This document shows, in pieces, positions 22,719 to 37,099 of a stretch of 64,000 bases of DNA. The position numbers and the translations under genes are program-made. The DNA lies in NCBI GenBank assembly GCA_030737875.1, contig CM060912.1, positions 878,873,199 through 878,937,198 of the forward strand, written 5' to 3'. The notes beneath the pieces are model-generated. The model made no database searches, was not told the origin of the DNA, and saw only the letters and a list, made by a program, of their open reading frames with translations. Positions within the stretch are counted from its first letter, which is position 1; every line of letters begins with the position of its first letter. The stretch is from Allium sativum (lineage: Eukaryota > Streptophyta > Magnoliopsida > Asparagales > Amaryllidaceae).

Positions 22719-24111
22719 TATACACAAATATAATTGAATACATTTCAGTTTTCTAGCAGCAAGATTCGAAGAATAAAAGTGTGAAAACACATCAAAGCAT
22801 TGAAACAAAGGTGACAAACATCGAAGTGAGGCGTTTGACGACATTAGGGTTAAGTCGTTATGGCATGGTCCCCCATGCCGTACAGCGACATGACGACTTT
22901 CTCGTGTCGCTGCCACGGTTTGGAACTCATGTCAGTTCACGGCATGGAACTCATGTCGGTCCACGACTTGAGATTCATGTTAGTCCACGACATGAGACCC
23001 ATGTCAACTCACGACATGAGACCTTAAAAGCAATTCAACGTCAACACGGAGGTCCTTGCTTTAAAAAGAATCATACAACAGCTATGATAAAACAATAAAA
23101 TTCATGGTTCAGACATTTCAGCAAGCAACTGGTGTGCAATATAACAAAATCTTCAAAAACAGTTCATACGATCATCATCGACCAAAACAAGGCATTTTAT
23201 GGTATTAAAGTTATGTCGCTCAAGCATGGTCATCCAAATCGTATGAGTGGTATGAATCAGTCTTGGCAATGGTGTGAATACTCGAAGTTAGAAAGAAACC
23301 CAAGTCGTTAGAGAAATTTAAGTCAACTGGGCACGGTTTGAAACTCATGTCGTCGGAACGACATAAGGCTCAAGTCGTATGTATTACATAAAAATCAGAG
23401 CTCAAAGGATATTAAAGGATTTTGAAGCCCTTATACACGGTATACCCATTCAAATTTAACTTGTTTTTGATTCACAAACATCTCAATAACACAAGACAGT
23501 CAAAATTGACTCACGAGATCATCACTTTATCAAAAGTAAGTGAAAATCCTTGGATTCTGTACCAGTCTTAGCATTCAAAAAAAAGTGAAATTTAGATCTA
23601 AAAATTACTTGCAATAATCTCTGAATGGTCATCGAAGGAAGGATTCTCCAAAATTGAAAGCGTGAGTGACGGATTGAATGTAATTGATGATGATTGTTGG
23701 AGTTTGATGAAGCCGGCTGGAGTCTGGTCGAGATGACTTTGGTGAAGGGGTCGGACTGATTAGATATGCCACTCACAAAGAAGACGATGTTGTCTCTCTA
23801 ATTTTATCCGCCATTGACATGAAAAGCTTCAGGATGCAATGAAGAATCGTAATGGACACACGGGTTGGAGATAATATAAGGGGTGCCGACATGATTGGGT
23901 CGAGTTCGGTTCAGATTAAAGCCTAACACGACTTAGACAGTCCCACACGACATGGAGAAACCAAAGCAGGTTGCGACAATATAATTTGCGACATAAATCC
24001 GAGAGGGACTTGACTCCTTTATAAAAAGTACCCTAACGACTTAACTAAAATACATGGAAAAGGTGTCATAAAGTACAAGGATTCGAAGCCCATGCTATTT
24101 ATAATAACATG
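22719..24111. other. Non-coding 3' part of element D with CATGTCG-like words
   Basis: This lies between the antisense gene start and the polypurine tract, so it would hold the antisense promoter. Blocks at 22850-23020, 23320-23375 and 23930-23960 contain CATGTCG, CACGACATG and CGACATG words like those in the LTR. No TATA box stands out. Confidence 0.5.
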
Positions 24112-24127
24112 AACTTCGAGGGGCAAA
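24112..24127 (+). other. Polypurine tract of element D
   Basis: AACTTCGAGGGGCAAA directly precedes the right LTR start TGTTAACC. It is the plus-strand primer site. Confidence 0.8.
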
Positions 24128-25477
24128 TGTTAACCCATAAAAATACGTGTTCAATATGTCGTCAAAGTCATGTTGTTATTTGTCAAGTCGTAGGGCTCAA
24201 TACGTAAATGCCAAGCCGTTCTAAGGCCATGTCGTGAGAAAAGGAAGGAACCATGCTGTGTTCAGTTATGTCGTATCAGTCAGGTCATCATAGTCCGTAT
24301 CAAATCATAAAGCGAAGTCATGTATCACCATGCCGCAACCATGACTCCTTTGAATCATGTCATAGTTCGTCAAGGCGATCCCAGAAGGTTAAGTCGTTTC
24401 CAAGTTATGTCGTGCTTGCTTTATGGCGTTGAGAGGAAGGTAAAGCATTCAACAGTCATGCCACTCTAATGAAATGACATAAAATAAGGCTAAGATTCAT
24501 GTCGGTCAGCGGCATAACATTATACTACTGTTATCCATGTCGTTCAGCGACACAAGTAATTCATGTCGGCCTTAAACCATGTCGAGAGAGCCAGGTCAGA
24601 TTCAGGAAACATGCCATGTCGTCCATCCCCTATGTTGATCAATGACATAAGGAGCAAGCTGCTACTTAAGATCTCAATATGAACCATGTCGTGACCTACT
24701 TGTGCCACATCCAGTTATTACCAGGTTGTTGACAGCTATCATCCAAACGATATGAACCATGACGAGGAGAGTCATGTCGTGCCGCAAGCTCAAGGCGCCA
24801 AAGGCTAACCCGCCAGACGACATGAGTCATGTCGTTGGCGACATGAGTCATGTCGTTGGAGACATGAGTTATAGCGAAGATTCAAGTCATGTCGGTGGCG
24901 ACATGAGTCATGGCATTTTTCTGCATAATTACAGAACTGCCATCTGGTCTGGAAATCTCCTATAAATACCCCCCTCACTTTTTCATTAGGGGGGATCGAG
25001 TCTGGAGACCACGAAGTGCTGCTGGAAATATTCTACAACAATTCTAACATCTATCCAACATCATAAATTGAAGATTAATCCATGGATCATGATCTTCATC
25101 AAACACATCCAAATGATTCAAGAGTTGAAGATTGATTGAGTGAAGCTTGTGTACAAGAAGGAATTCTTCCGATTCTACCACATCTACATCATATCTTCGC
25201 TGATTAATACACTTCTCTATCATCCCTAATAGATTTAAGCATGATTCATGAGTAAGGGAGTGATGAAAATGTTTTAAGAGAGAAGTTAATCTTGTAATTT
25301 GCACATTGGTAATGGAAACTCTTATGAGAGTGGATGTAGATCGTTATTGGATTTTGAACCACTATAAAGCTTTGTGTCTTCTACTTGCATTTCAATCGTT
25401 GTGTGGTTCCACTTATCATTTTTTGTGAGACATTTTCTTCACAATTTTTTGTGTTAAGCCCAATTTTAGGGAAAATA
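24128..25477 (+). repeat. Right (3') LTR of element D
   Basis: Begins TGTTAACCC and ends GGGAAAATA, so the terminal ACA of the left copy has become ATA. TATAAATAC is at 24961. It is followed by the CTGCT duplication at 25478-25482. High similarity to the left LTR argues for a fairly recent insertion. Confidence 0.95.
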
Positions 25478-25694
25478 CTGCTGGATTCACATTGCTTAGG
25501 AGAAGTGCCAGGCTCAATCAGAATGTGGAACACCCCTTGGAAGGTAGTGTTTTTGTTCCTTCTGTTTTGAATAGCCTGTCTAATGATCAGTTATATGATT
25601 TAGCTATTAAACTGGCTACTCTTTGAGTAAATTTGAAGCTAATATTGCTGATTTTAAGAAGAAAGAATTAGAGAGAGTAGAATCGATTAAATGA
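25478..25694 (+). pseudogene. LINE ORF1, 3' remainder
   Basis: After the second CTGCT the frame continues GFTLLRRSARLNQNVE and LSNDQLYDLAIKLATL. A one-base shift near 25623 brings SKFEANIADFKKKELERVE and the stop TGA at 25692-25694. That stop overlaps the ORF2 start as ATGA. The R-R-S-x-R-L-N word is a usual feature near the end of plant LINE ORF1 proteins. Confidence 0.75.
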
Positions 25695-28600
25695 TAATAG
25701 TTTCATGGAATGTTCGTGGTTTAGGCAAACCCAAAAAATGGATTAGGGTTAAGAATTTTTTGCTTTCTTTAAAGCCTGACATTGTTTTCATACAAGAAAC
25801 TAAAATTTCTTGTGGTGATAATTTTTGTTTCATGTCTCTGGGAGGTTCCATTTTGGATGGATGGTGTTTTTTGAATGATATTGGCAGTTTAGGCAGTTTG
25901 ATGATTAGTTAGAATAATAGTAAATGGGAGTTGATGCATGAGAGCAAGGGTATTCACTCTCTACATGTATCTCTATGTCTCAAAAGCTCGGGTGTAATAT
26001 ACTTTTTCACAAATGTAAATGGACCCCAAACGAGGGATGAAAGAAGGGTGTTATGGAATGAATGTTTGTCTTTTAAGAACTCCATTCAAGGTCCTTGGCT
26101 TATTAGGAGTGACTTCAATGTTATGAGATTTCAATATGAGAGAATTATAAGAATGGAGAACTATGGTGAAGATATGGATGAGTTTGGTGACTTTGTGCAG
26201 AGTTGTAATCTTATTTATCTTCCTTTGTGTAATAGAAAATTTACTTGGAGCAATGAGAGAGATGATCCAACTTTGGTGAAGCTTGATAAATTCTTTTTTA
26301 ATTTGGAGTTTGATGACTTACATCTCATATCTTCGTAAAAGGGACTTGCATCAATAATCTATGATCACTTCCCATTGCCTTTGATTCTGGGGATGGAGCT
26401 ATCAGGAAATCCATATTTCATTTTGAGAAGATGTGGTCCTTAGAATAAGGTTTTGATGAAATGGTGAGGAACAAGTGGTCTGAATTTTCAAGTCGAAATG
26501 ATGCTGCGAGTTCAATTAGTAGAAAGTTGAAACTACTAAGGAAGTTTTTGAAGAGATGGAATAGAGAAGTGTTTGGTTCTGTTCGAATGAAAAAAGAAAG
26601 CTTGGAAGATGACATTCTCAAATTTAATATTCTGGCTGAACAGAGAGTTTTGTCTGATTGTGAAAAAGCTCTGTTGAAGAATAAAGAAACTAAATTACTA
26701 AAGGTGATCGATCAAGAAGAAATATATTGGAAGCAGAGATCAAGAGATCAATGGGTCAAGGAAGGTGATAAGAATATTGGTTATTTTCATAGAGTAGCGA
26801 ATGGTAGAAGGAGATCAAACATGATTTGCAGTATTGAACATAATGGAGAGGAAGTGAGCAATCAGGAGGACTTGAATAAAGTGTTCACTGATTATTATGG
26901 TAAAATCTTTGGCTCATATGGTGTTAACAGGGCTGAAGTTGATTGGAATGTAGTGTATCCAAACAAGATTGATCTCTCTAGCTTGGATGTTAGCTTTGCA
27001 GAGGAAGAGATTTTTGCTGCTTTAAACGAAATGCCTAATGATAAGGCTCCAGGTCCTGACGGCTTTCCTAATTTCTTCTTCAAGAAATACTGGAGCTGGA
27101 TCAAAGCTGATGTTATTAAATTGTTTGATGACTTGGAAAGAGGACCACTACGACTAGGAATGATAAACTATGCAAATGTTGTGCTTATTCCTAAAAGGGA
27201 GGGATGCTTGTCTCCATATGATTTTAGACCAATTAGTCTTTTAAATAGTACTTACAAATTGATCACTAAAGTACTTGCTAACAGGCTAAAATTGGTTATG
27301 AATAGATTGATTGACAAGTCTCAAACAGCATTCATCAAAGGCAGATATATTCTTGAAGGAGCGGCTATGGTGCAGGGGGTTGTTTCCTTTTGTTCTAGTA
27401 ATTATGTTCCTTGTGCTATCCTGAAGCTTGACTTTGCAAAAGCAGTCGACACTGTGGACTGGGAGTTTATGTTAGATATGCTTGAAGCAAGGGGATTTGG
27501 TCAAGCATGGATTGGGTAGGTCTTTGTGGCTTGTAAGGCAAATATCTTTGTGAATGGTGTTGTAGGTAAAACAATAAGTTCGAAGAGAGGCTTAAGGCAA
27601 GGAGATCCTCTCTCGCCTTTGTTATTTGACTTTGCAGCTGACGTGTTCACTCAAATTTTGCGAGTTAGCTGTGCGATTGGTATTTTAAAAAGCTTTGGGG
27701 ATGAGTATGTTATAGGTGGAATCACTTCATTACCCTACGCAGACGACATTATTATCTTTAGTAGACCAGATTGCAAATACGTTGCTACTCTTAAGTTAAT
27801 TCTTTATGCCTTTGAGAATCTTTCTGGTTTGTGGATCAATTTTCATAAAAGCTCTGTTCTGGTGATTGGAGCTGCAGCTGGAGTTGAGAATGATATTGCT
27901 GATATGTTGAACTGCAAGGTTGGAGATTTCCCTTTGAACTATCTTGGTTTGTGCATTAGACCAAGTAAGTTACATAAGGATGATTGGTTTTCTCTTATTC
28001 ATAAAGTGGATACTAGATTATCAAGATGGAAAGGAAGTTCATTATCTAAAGCTGGAAGGCTTATTCTTGTTAATTCAGTTCTATTGGCAATTCCATTTTA
28101 TTGGTTGTCGTTTTATAAATTTCCTGAATGGGTGATCACAAAGATAGATGCAGTTAGAAGAAATTTTCTTTGGGTTGGTAAAAGTGAGGCTAGTGCAGCA
28201 GTTGGCCTGATTTCTTAGAATCAAGTTTGCAAGTCTAAAGAACAGGGTGGTTTAGGCGTACTTAATCCGTTTGACATGAACAAAGCACTGCTATGTAGAT
28301 GATTGTGGCATGTTTTAGCTCATAAAGACACATTATGGTGTGAGTGGGTAACTAATACTTATTGTAATGGTGTTTTTTCATTATATAGTAATGTTAGTCA
28401 TCCCTCTATATTTTGGAAAGGTGTTTTGAATACGTCCCATATTTTTAAGGTGTAGTACAGTGTTAAAATGAATAATGGTAGATGGTGCTATTTTTGGTTG
28501 GATAAGTGGCTTCTTCCAATTGCTTTGGCTTTTGAATTTGGCAGCTTGTTTGAAATTTCATGTGAAAAGTTTGCAAGTGTCTCTGATATATTTGATCCTT

Positions 28601-29289
28601 CTGTTGTTGGATTTAAGTGGAAACTAACTTTCAGTAGAATTATAGAGGGAAGAGCTCTTATTCAGCTGTTGGAGCTTTTCAAGCTTCTGGAGAATGTTCA
28701 CCTCATGGATGTTGATGATGAATGCTTTTGGAGAATCAAAACTAGTTTTTCAGTCAAACAATGCTACGAGTTGATTAATTTTTCTGGAAGGAAAGTGCTT
28801 GGGTTTAAATATATGTGGAGTTTTGTTGATGTTCCTTTGAAGCTTCGCATGCTTATGTGGACCTTAGTGCACGGAAAATTAAACACTAAGAGTCTTCTTA
28901 GAAGAAAGAACATTAATGTCGATGAGATTTGCATTTTCTGTAGAACTGAAGTGGAGGACTGCATGCATTTGTTTTGTGACTGTGATTTGGCATTTTATGT
29001 GTGGGTTAAATGTTTGGTGAATGTGAATATCAATCTTGCATGGAATGACTTGATTCGAGATCAAGTACAGTTTTGGAGTCATGCCACTTCAAGAAATTTT
29101 GCATTACTTAATTTTTCATTCTGTTAGGTACTTTGGAATGAGAGAAACAGTAGATGCTTTAAAAACATTGCCAAATCTTCGACTGCTATTGTTTTAATGG
29201 TTTTAAAGTATTTCTTCAAGTGGGCTGGTATTGATGATTGGTATTTCACTGATTTTATTACAGATGGCAGGGGAGCTGGAAGCATTTGA
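25691..29289 (+). pseudogene. LINE ORF2: endonuclease, reverse transcriptase and zf-RVT region, broken
   Basis: The start MIIVSWNVRGLGKPKKW at 25691 is the AP-endonuclease N-terminus. IQETK and SDFNVMR (usually GDFN) follow. The endonuclease part has a TAG at 25910 and ends at TAA 26336, and the frame changes by 26461. From there one frame carries the reverse transcriptase: NDKAPGPDGFP (about 27040), DFRPISLLN (about 27220), LKLDFAKAVDTVDW (about 27424), GLRQGDPLSPLLF (about 27590) and the catalytic YADD at 27736-27747. The zf-RVT-like C-terminus (MWTLVHGKLNTKSLL, CIFC, HLFCDC) and WNERNSRCF complete it. In-frame stops lie at 27517, 28216, about 28301, about 28453 and 29125. ORF2 nicks the target and primes cDNA from it. 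Confidence 0.88.
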
Positions 29290-29534
29290 TTTGCATGGCA
29301 CTGGTATGTAGTGAAGTCTTTTGTTGTGTTCACCTTTTGTAGCTCCTACGTGGGCATATACTTGCTTCGGTTCTGTGTTGATGATGTTATGATGTATTTT
29401 TTTGGCTCCTGCGTGAGTACTTTATGCTTTCTTTTATGGTGCCGTTGTATCTTCAGACTCTGTATTTGTTTCAGTATTTATATATATGGCGTGGAACTTT
29501 GTCGAGTTGCCACTACATTGCTCTTCAAAAAAAA
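29290..29534 (+). other. LINE 3' UTR and short poly(A)
   Basis: About 240 T/G-rich bases with the repeated word GCTCCTACGTG / GCTCCTGCGTG end in an eight-base A run at 29527-29534. Confidence 0.6.
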
Positions 29535-31700
29535 TTATAGCGTAATTTAAGAGAAAATGAAATTAATTGAAAAAGTGAAAATTCAAGTAAATTGAATTTT
29601 GCATTTAACCGACGTAAGACAAAGGATGTGCTATCAATGTATTGATTTGAATCAGTCATAGATACATATGTACATTTTTATTATATATCAAGTAGAATTA
29701 ATGTAGTTTTGATATTTAATATTTTAGAGCTCTAAACAATTAATGGATTGAAAAATAAATCGAGAAAAATTGTTCTGTTACGATGTTTTCTCAAATGCCA
29801 TCTTACCACAATAGTGATAACATCTATCTACAACAATTTGTCAAAATTGTTGTGTTAAGACGTTGTAATAAATTTATTACGTCTTATAGTAACTGTTGTA
29901 ACATCTTATGTGTACACCGATATACCATTTTTACAATCCTTAGTCTACATTATAAAAAAAATATTACAAATGTTGGAAACAGCTGTAATACATTAATTAC
30001 AACTGTATTTGATCATGTAATAAACTCTTTTACAACTTGTTTCAATTATTATGAAACACATACCGCTTTAAAAAAATTAAACAGGAATTGTTCCAAATAG
30101 TTAATTGTATTAAAGAATCTACATTTCAAAACTAAAATACATAAAATTCATTGATTTTAAAAATAACAATTTGCATACAATATTATGTTCGTTTTACATT
30201 AATGCTTAAACAATGAGAGCGCAATCCTCATGTCACATTCACCACTAATAATTCAATTTACTTGCAGCTTAGTTTCACCCAACATACGTGACAATTCAAC
30301 AATTCTACAAGGCCAGAAAATTCTGCCAAGGAATAGCCTTGAACCATTGTCAACTGTGAGATAAACCCCTCCCCCCGAATTCAACCCTTGGATCCCAATT
30401 CTGGCCTTCAGCACCTGCTTTGTTTCGGGCCCTGTAGCAGCATTCGTGACAGCTTGTCCACTATGTACGCATTTCCACCTTTGTAGCATTGTTTTCAACC
30501 AACATGTTCAACAATGATCTTCCACTAAATCTAGCGTGTGCTGAAACTGAAAATAAGCAAGCATTTAGTGTCCACGTTCTTTCTTCTTAATCATCATTTT
30601 ATCCAACATCTGCATTTTACTGGAGTACTATCATAAAAGGGAATATTGAATAAGTTGCATATTTAATCTCCTAAAGCAGGCATATACAATAATTTCTAAG
30701 ATATTCATTGTGAGTATATCTGTATATGAAGCAATAATCATAAGATGGTTACAGAAAATAATGAGGTTCTCACACTGAATGAAAAGCGTTCCATTAATAA
30801 GCTAATACTTACAAAGTCTACATCAGTTATAAAGGTAAACAATCAGACGGATGGTGCCACGTTTGCTAAACAGATCGTCATATATTCTTCGTGAAAAATT
30901 CCAACATGTCGTCATACAATCATACAAGATAACAGTTTATCGTGCTAACAAAAATTGTTGCACAATAATATGGCAATAAAATAAACATCAAATTCAACCA
31001 TTATAAAAATTGTATATGTTCAGGAGGTGCTCCCAAGTTCCAGGGTTCCCAGAGAATGATTCAACAGTTCCAAATAAAAAGGAAAATATGCCAAAATACA
31101 ATTACAACTACCATAACAAGGTCGTTAATGCATTTTTATATGCTTGTTGTTTTTTATTTATCTAAATAACAAAGGAAAGAGAAAGCTGGCCTTGTATAAG
31201 ATACAAGGATAATGGGATAAATGTTATAAGATATATAGTATGTGTACATGTTTAAATGATGTATGTGTACATGTTTAAATGACTTATATAAAAAGAAGTC
31301 ATTACATACCAAGTTCAATGCTAACCTTTTTAACAAATTAAAAGGAACATATGAACCATGGTGTTAAAAAAATAATATCATAGTGATGTTAGGTAATTAG
31401 GGACGACTGAGCACCCAACGCCTAAATCGATGTCAGAAAATGTCCAAGGGCTGTTTTCGAAGAAAAAAAAATGAGATCATGTGCAAACATAAATAGCCCA
31501 AAACATGCTTGGACAATAACAAGACGCATATCCAGAAAATTCTCATGTGAAAAATGATTATTGAAACATACAAGCTTCCATTTAAAATTGCTAGAGCTAC
31601 ATATTTTACAGAACAGTGTGATTGATTACTGATAGAGTAAAACAATATTAAATGCAGGAACTTCAACCACAAATACCACTGAAGAATGGATTTGCGGAAA
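29535..31700. other. Unassigned AT-rich region
   Basis: 29760-30060 is full of TTGTAACA, GTTGTAA and TTACAAC words in both orientations, possibly subterminal repeats of a DNA transposon, but no terminal repeats were found. A minus-strand open frame at 30253-30498 (81 residues, with GLNSGGGVYLTVDNGSRLFL) ends naturally at a TGA codon. I do not recognise it. Confidence 0.4.
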
Positions 31701-31713
31701 ACAAAATCAATCA

Positions 31714-33477
<1,764 letters not shown>

Positions 33478-33479
33478 AT

Positions 33480-33509
33480 GTAGTAGTAACATGTTAATGT
33501 TACTACTAC
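33480..33509. repeat. Perfect 13-bp inverted repeat with 4-base loop
   Basis: GTAGTAGTAACAT, loop GTTA, ATGTTACTACTAC. Both arms are perfect. There is no T-run next to it, so it is not a typical pol III end. It could be the fused end of a palindromic transposon. Confidence 0.85.
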
Positions 33510-36044
33510 ACATGATGCATCGGAAACAATCATAAGAAAAGGTTTTACTTTTATACCATTCCATTGTTACAACCAGGACATAACTTAGAATGAAAGTTAA
33601 GGTAAATAAGATAAGCAATACATGCAAATGGACTTTTTGAGCAAATGTTCAATTTAATCTTCAATTCATGCAAAGGGGCCGTGTTGGTAGCATTTAAGTA
33701 ACGGAAACTTGAATCCAAGTTTGCATTGAATTATGCAAATGACCAAGTTGGGCAAAATAAATTCGACTTTTCAACTAATTACACACGATATTGAAATTAA
33801 ACCAAGGAGTGCAAATTGTGACTGTATACAATAAAACTATTTTGTGGTACCACATTGCCCTCGTCCAGGCAAGAATGGATGGTAAGATTTCAAAAGTGAG
33901 CTTGAACTTTTTGACAACTGTGTTTGCTGATTCAAAGCTATTTCCAAAATATAACACAGTACAATCAAATCAAAATATAACTGCAAAAATAGTTTTCATC
34001 ACACTACAGATACGGATAAATTGCTTAACCACTGCTTGTAGCAATCAGAGTTTTGAATCAAACACCACATGAAGACATCGGCTGCTTCTTTTGTTAACTC
34101 ATGTTTGTCGTTCAATATAGTACTGTTAAGGGCATGGATTAGGGTCGTTTTAGCCTATTTGTGAGGGGGTAAAAAGAAATTTAGGGTTTGTTAACAGTCG
34201 GTTTCCTTACTAACACTGGCCAAAATTAATTTCCCTGAAGCCAAATAAGATGCAGCTTTTCCCATATATCTGCTCCGTGGTTTTCTTTTCTTCATCTCGC
34301 CTCTTTTTTCTCTTTAATATTTTGATTAGCTCAACCCTTCGTTTATCTTCTATCCTTCCCCTTTATTCTCTTAAATATTTTGATCCGCTTTACCTTCTAC
34401 GTAACCATGCTTCTTCTCCTATTCATCTGATAACCCGCATGCCTCAAAAACTTTATTCCCTTTCAAAATCATGTAAGTGTTGGAGTAATCATAGCATTCT
34501 CCTAAAAATCGAAGGTACCTGTTTTGAAACCTGTTGTGGATAACGACGGCGTCCCTTTGCTTAAAGATACTCGACTCCCAAATTTGAGAATAAATGGAGG
34601 TGTGGCTAAGATTTTCATTGGTTGATGCCGAAATCGTTGGTGTTAGAGTTGCTCCGGAAAGATGCCCAAATTTGGGTTAAATAAATGCACTGTGATGTAA
34701 GGAAAATATTTCAAATTTGCAATACCGAAATCTATAATTGTAATTGTAGTTTAATTAGCTATTAATATATTATTACTTGTATGTCCAAATTCAATATTCT
34801 AATAGCTAAGCTGTTATTTTCCCCTTTTATGGACTGACTTACCTTTGTAGCTAATATATTTCAATTTCGAAAAATCAGATATGCTAACTGAATATCATAA
34901 GTTGCAAGATGCTCAATTTTGTCTTGGATATCTCTTTTTTGGCTTTGAGTTACTTAGATGCTAATCTATGCCTGAAGATGAAAATTAAACAGTGAATTGA
35001 AATAGTTCTAAATAGAGGTCAGAAAGCTTTTGAGGCAGAGATAATTGCCATAATTGAAATTAACGTGATTTTGCTACTTGGTCTATTATTACTTGAGACA
35101 TGAAATGTCATGTTTGGAATATAATTGTTGATATGGATATGTTTGAAAATATTAAACAACCAACTTAATATGTTAAGAAATTTATTTGATTACATGTCAT
35201 ACAAATTTGAATTGCACAACTTTTGGAATATAATTATTTGAATTTTAAAATAACTTTGATTCAATAATTTTGACCATGATTTTCTTTTGTACATTTCAGA
35301 AGTTCGATTTGTTTGGAAAATTATTTTACTTCTGACCTTTAGATTTTTAAAATCAAATGTTAGTGACAATGAAATGCATATTACGTCAATTTTATATTCT
35401 TTCGTTTATGCAAAAAACGAATTTTCAGTTCAGAAAAGTTAAAAATTCAAATTTCTTGCTTACATACATATATTATATTTCAAAAATGTTGATTAAAAAT
35501 TATGAAAAGCTAACTATAAAAATTGAAGTTCTAATTCTGTGTATGTTTTGGTTTCGAAACTCATTTTTTTAGAGTTTAATGGTTTTGAATGCATAGATTA
35601 ACAAATATTAGTTTAATGGTCTTGTCATATTCTCATAAACGAACTCGATATCTAGTTTTGGACTGTTAGTATGTCGATTGCGAGCAAAAAAATTTCTCAT
35701 CGTCCATTGTTGAGTTGCATGATTTCATTCTTAGATTCTTCCATCCTTCTCCTTTAAAAATCAGTCATGGCAGCTATAATTAAAAATAAATTTAACATAA
35801 GAGAAAAAGAAAAGTAAATATAGTGAACAACAAATAGATGGAAAGGGAGAAAAGAATCAAACTTTACGTGCATTTTGCACTCGATTAAAAAGGTGACAAC
35901 ACTAAAATAATTCGTTTGACATATAAACTATCTCATTTAAATGCCCTATTTAAATTCTCTGTTTGATGGCGCAAACACATACCATGTTTCCCATTCAACT
36001 TCATTTAAACACTCCGCTAAAATGGTCCGTTACCATTTATCGTC
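33510..36044. other. Unassigned AT-rich region
   Basis: No gene recognised. A T/C-rich stretch at 34255-34460 looks like a plant 5' leader. The open frame through it (97 residues) has no recognisable domain. Confidence 0.4.
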
Positions 36045-36250
36045 ACTACTACAAAAGTGGGCATATTCTACACTAATTCGTGTGCATTGCATGAAAAGTG
36101 TGGCGAAAGCTATGATTTTTTTGATCTTCTGCAACAATATTCATATGTTGTTGCACTATACGTGAATGCAGTGTTGCGGTGGGAATTCTAGTGTTTTGAC
36201 GTGCAACACCAGTTAAAAGAGTAGCATTACTTGTATATAATCCAGCTCAG
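36045..36250. mobile_element. Possible end of a CACTA-type DNA transposon
   Basis: CACTACTACAAAAGTGGGC at 36045 has the form of a CACTA terminal repeat. It is followed by subterminal-like words in both orientations: GTGTGGCG, TGTTGCA, GTGTTGCGG and GTGCAACACC. A matching CCCACTTTTGTAGTAGTG end was not found in the window, so this is a fragment, or the identification is wrong. Confidence 0.35.
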
Positions 36251-37090
36251 CGATCCGCGTTATCAACATATAAAAATCCCAATCGTAGATGCAAGATTAA
36301 TCCAACGGTTCAAATCATCTATGGGTCTGATGATTCTAAAAGTTGGCCATCATCCAATCATTGATAGCTACGTCATTGCATTCTTTTAACGAAATTTTGG
36401 CGTGGTCTTCTCCCTTTACGAAATAATGTAAAATCAATCCGGTTACAAATCATTTTCTTCTCTATCATCGAATCGTTTTTCCCCCTTTTTACTATTGACA
36501 AAATTTTAAACCTAAATTCATGTCAGTTTCGCTCCTCTCCTCGACAGCAAATTTTATTCCGAAAAGTTTGAAGCTTTGAAACACTTTCTAGCTTTGATTG
36601 CTTAGGGCGTTGACTTGACATCGCCAGTTTTCTCCCTAGCACTGTGAATTAGTTGCGCTTATTATAGGTTGGATTATGAGTAATTAGTAATTAGTTCATT
36701 TGTTACATTTTGAAAAACCCATTCTCTTATGAGTAATGACATCCCAAACTTAGAAAACCCTTTCTCTTATGAGTGATTAGTCGGTGAAAGATTAGATTAT
36801 GAGCAATTAGTTGCGCTTTGACCATTGATTTGGAATTTGGGATTATGCTGAGGTTTATTCGAAAATTATACCCAGTAATAAACCAAAAAAAGGAGATGGT
36901 GCTGGTGGGTTTGCCACTAGGATTTGGGTTTGCCACTAGGATTTGGGTTTGCCACCATGATTTGGGCCATAAGAACTGGGCTATTGGCATGAAAAAGACA
37001 TTGGTTTATTATAGAGGTCGAGCTAGACTCTAGTTAAGGAATGAGCACTTTACCGTCGAAATTGATTTGCACTTTTCGTTCATTTACATT
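36251..37090. other. Unassigned region with a 19-bp tandem triplication
   Basis: At 36909-36967 the word TTTGCCACTAGGATTTGGG is present three times in tandem. No gene is recognised around it. Confidence 0.5.
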
Positions 37091-37099
37091 GACATATAA

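Larger units (their letters stand above)
9921..25477 (+). mobile_element. Complete Tat-type Ty3/gypsy LTR retrotransposon (element D)
   Basis: A 15,557-bp element has LTRs of 1358 bp (left) and 1350 bp (right) beginning TGTTAACCCATAAAAATACG, a primer-binding region directly after the left LTR, a polypurine tract (GAGGGGCAAA) directly before the right LTR, and a 5-bp duplication. The internal order is gag, protease, RT-RNase H, a second RNase H, and integrase. After these come an 86-bp tandem array and an antisense gene. The second, archaeal-type RNase H after the first, and the large 3' non-coding region with an antisense gene, are known marks of the Tat lineage. All main domains are recognisable but the gag-pol has several stops and frameshifts, so this copy is not autonomous. 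Confidence 0.95.
8582..29534 (+). mobile_element. L1-type LINE, decayed, split by LTR element D at 9921-25477
   Basis: A non-LTR retrotransposon of the plant L1 type lies on the plus strand. ORF1 (zinc-knuckle protein) begins at 8582. ORF2 (endonuclease, reverse transcriptase, C-terminal zf-RVT-like region) runs 25691-29289, and a short A-run at 29527-29534 ends the element after a roughly 240-bp 3' UTR. Without D and its duplicated CTGCT, about 5.4 kb remain from the ORF1 start to the tail, a normal size. The 5' UTR boundary is not visible; the start given here is the ORF1 ATG. I found no clear flanking target duplication. Several in-frame stops and frameshifts show it is dead. Confidence 0.88.

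Noticed and set aside
8440..29560. Target-site duplication for the LINE
   Set aside because: ATTATAGCGTAATTT after the A-run has no convincing match upstream of 8582.
29760..30070. DNA transposon end with TTGTAACA words
   Set aside because: No terminal inverted repeat or target duplication could be paired.
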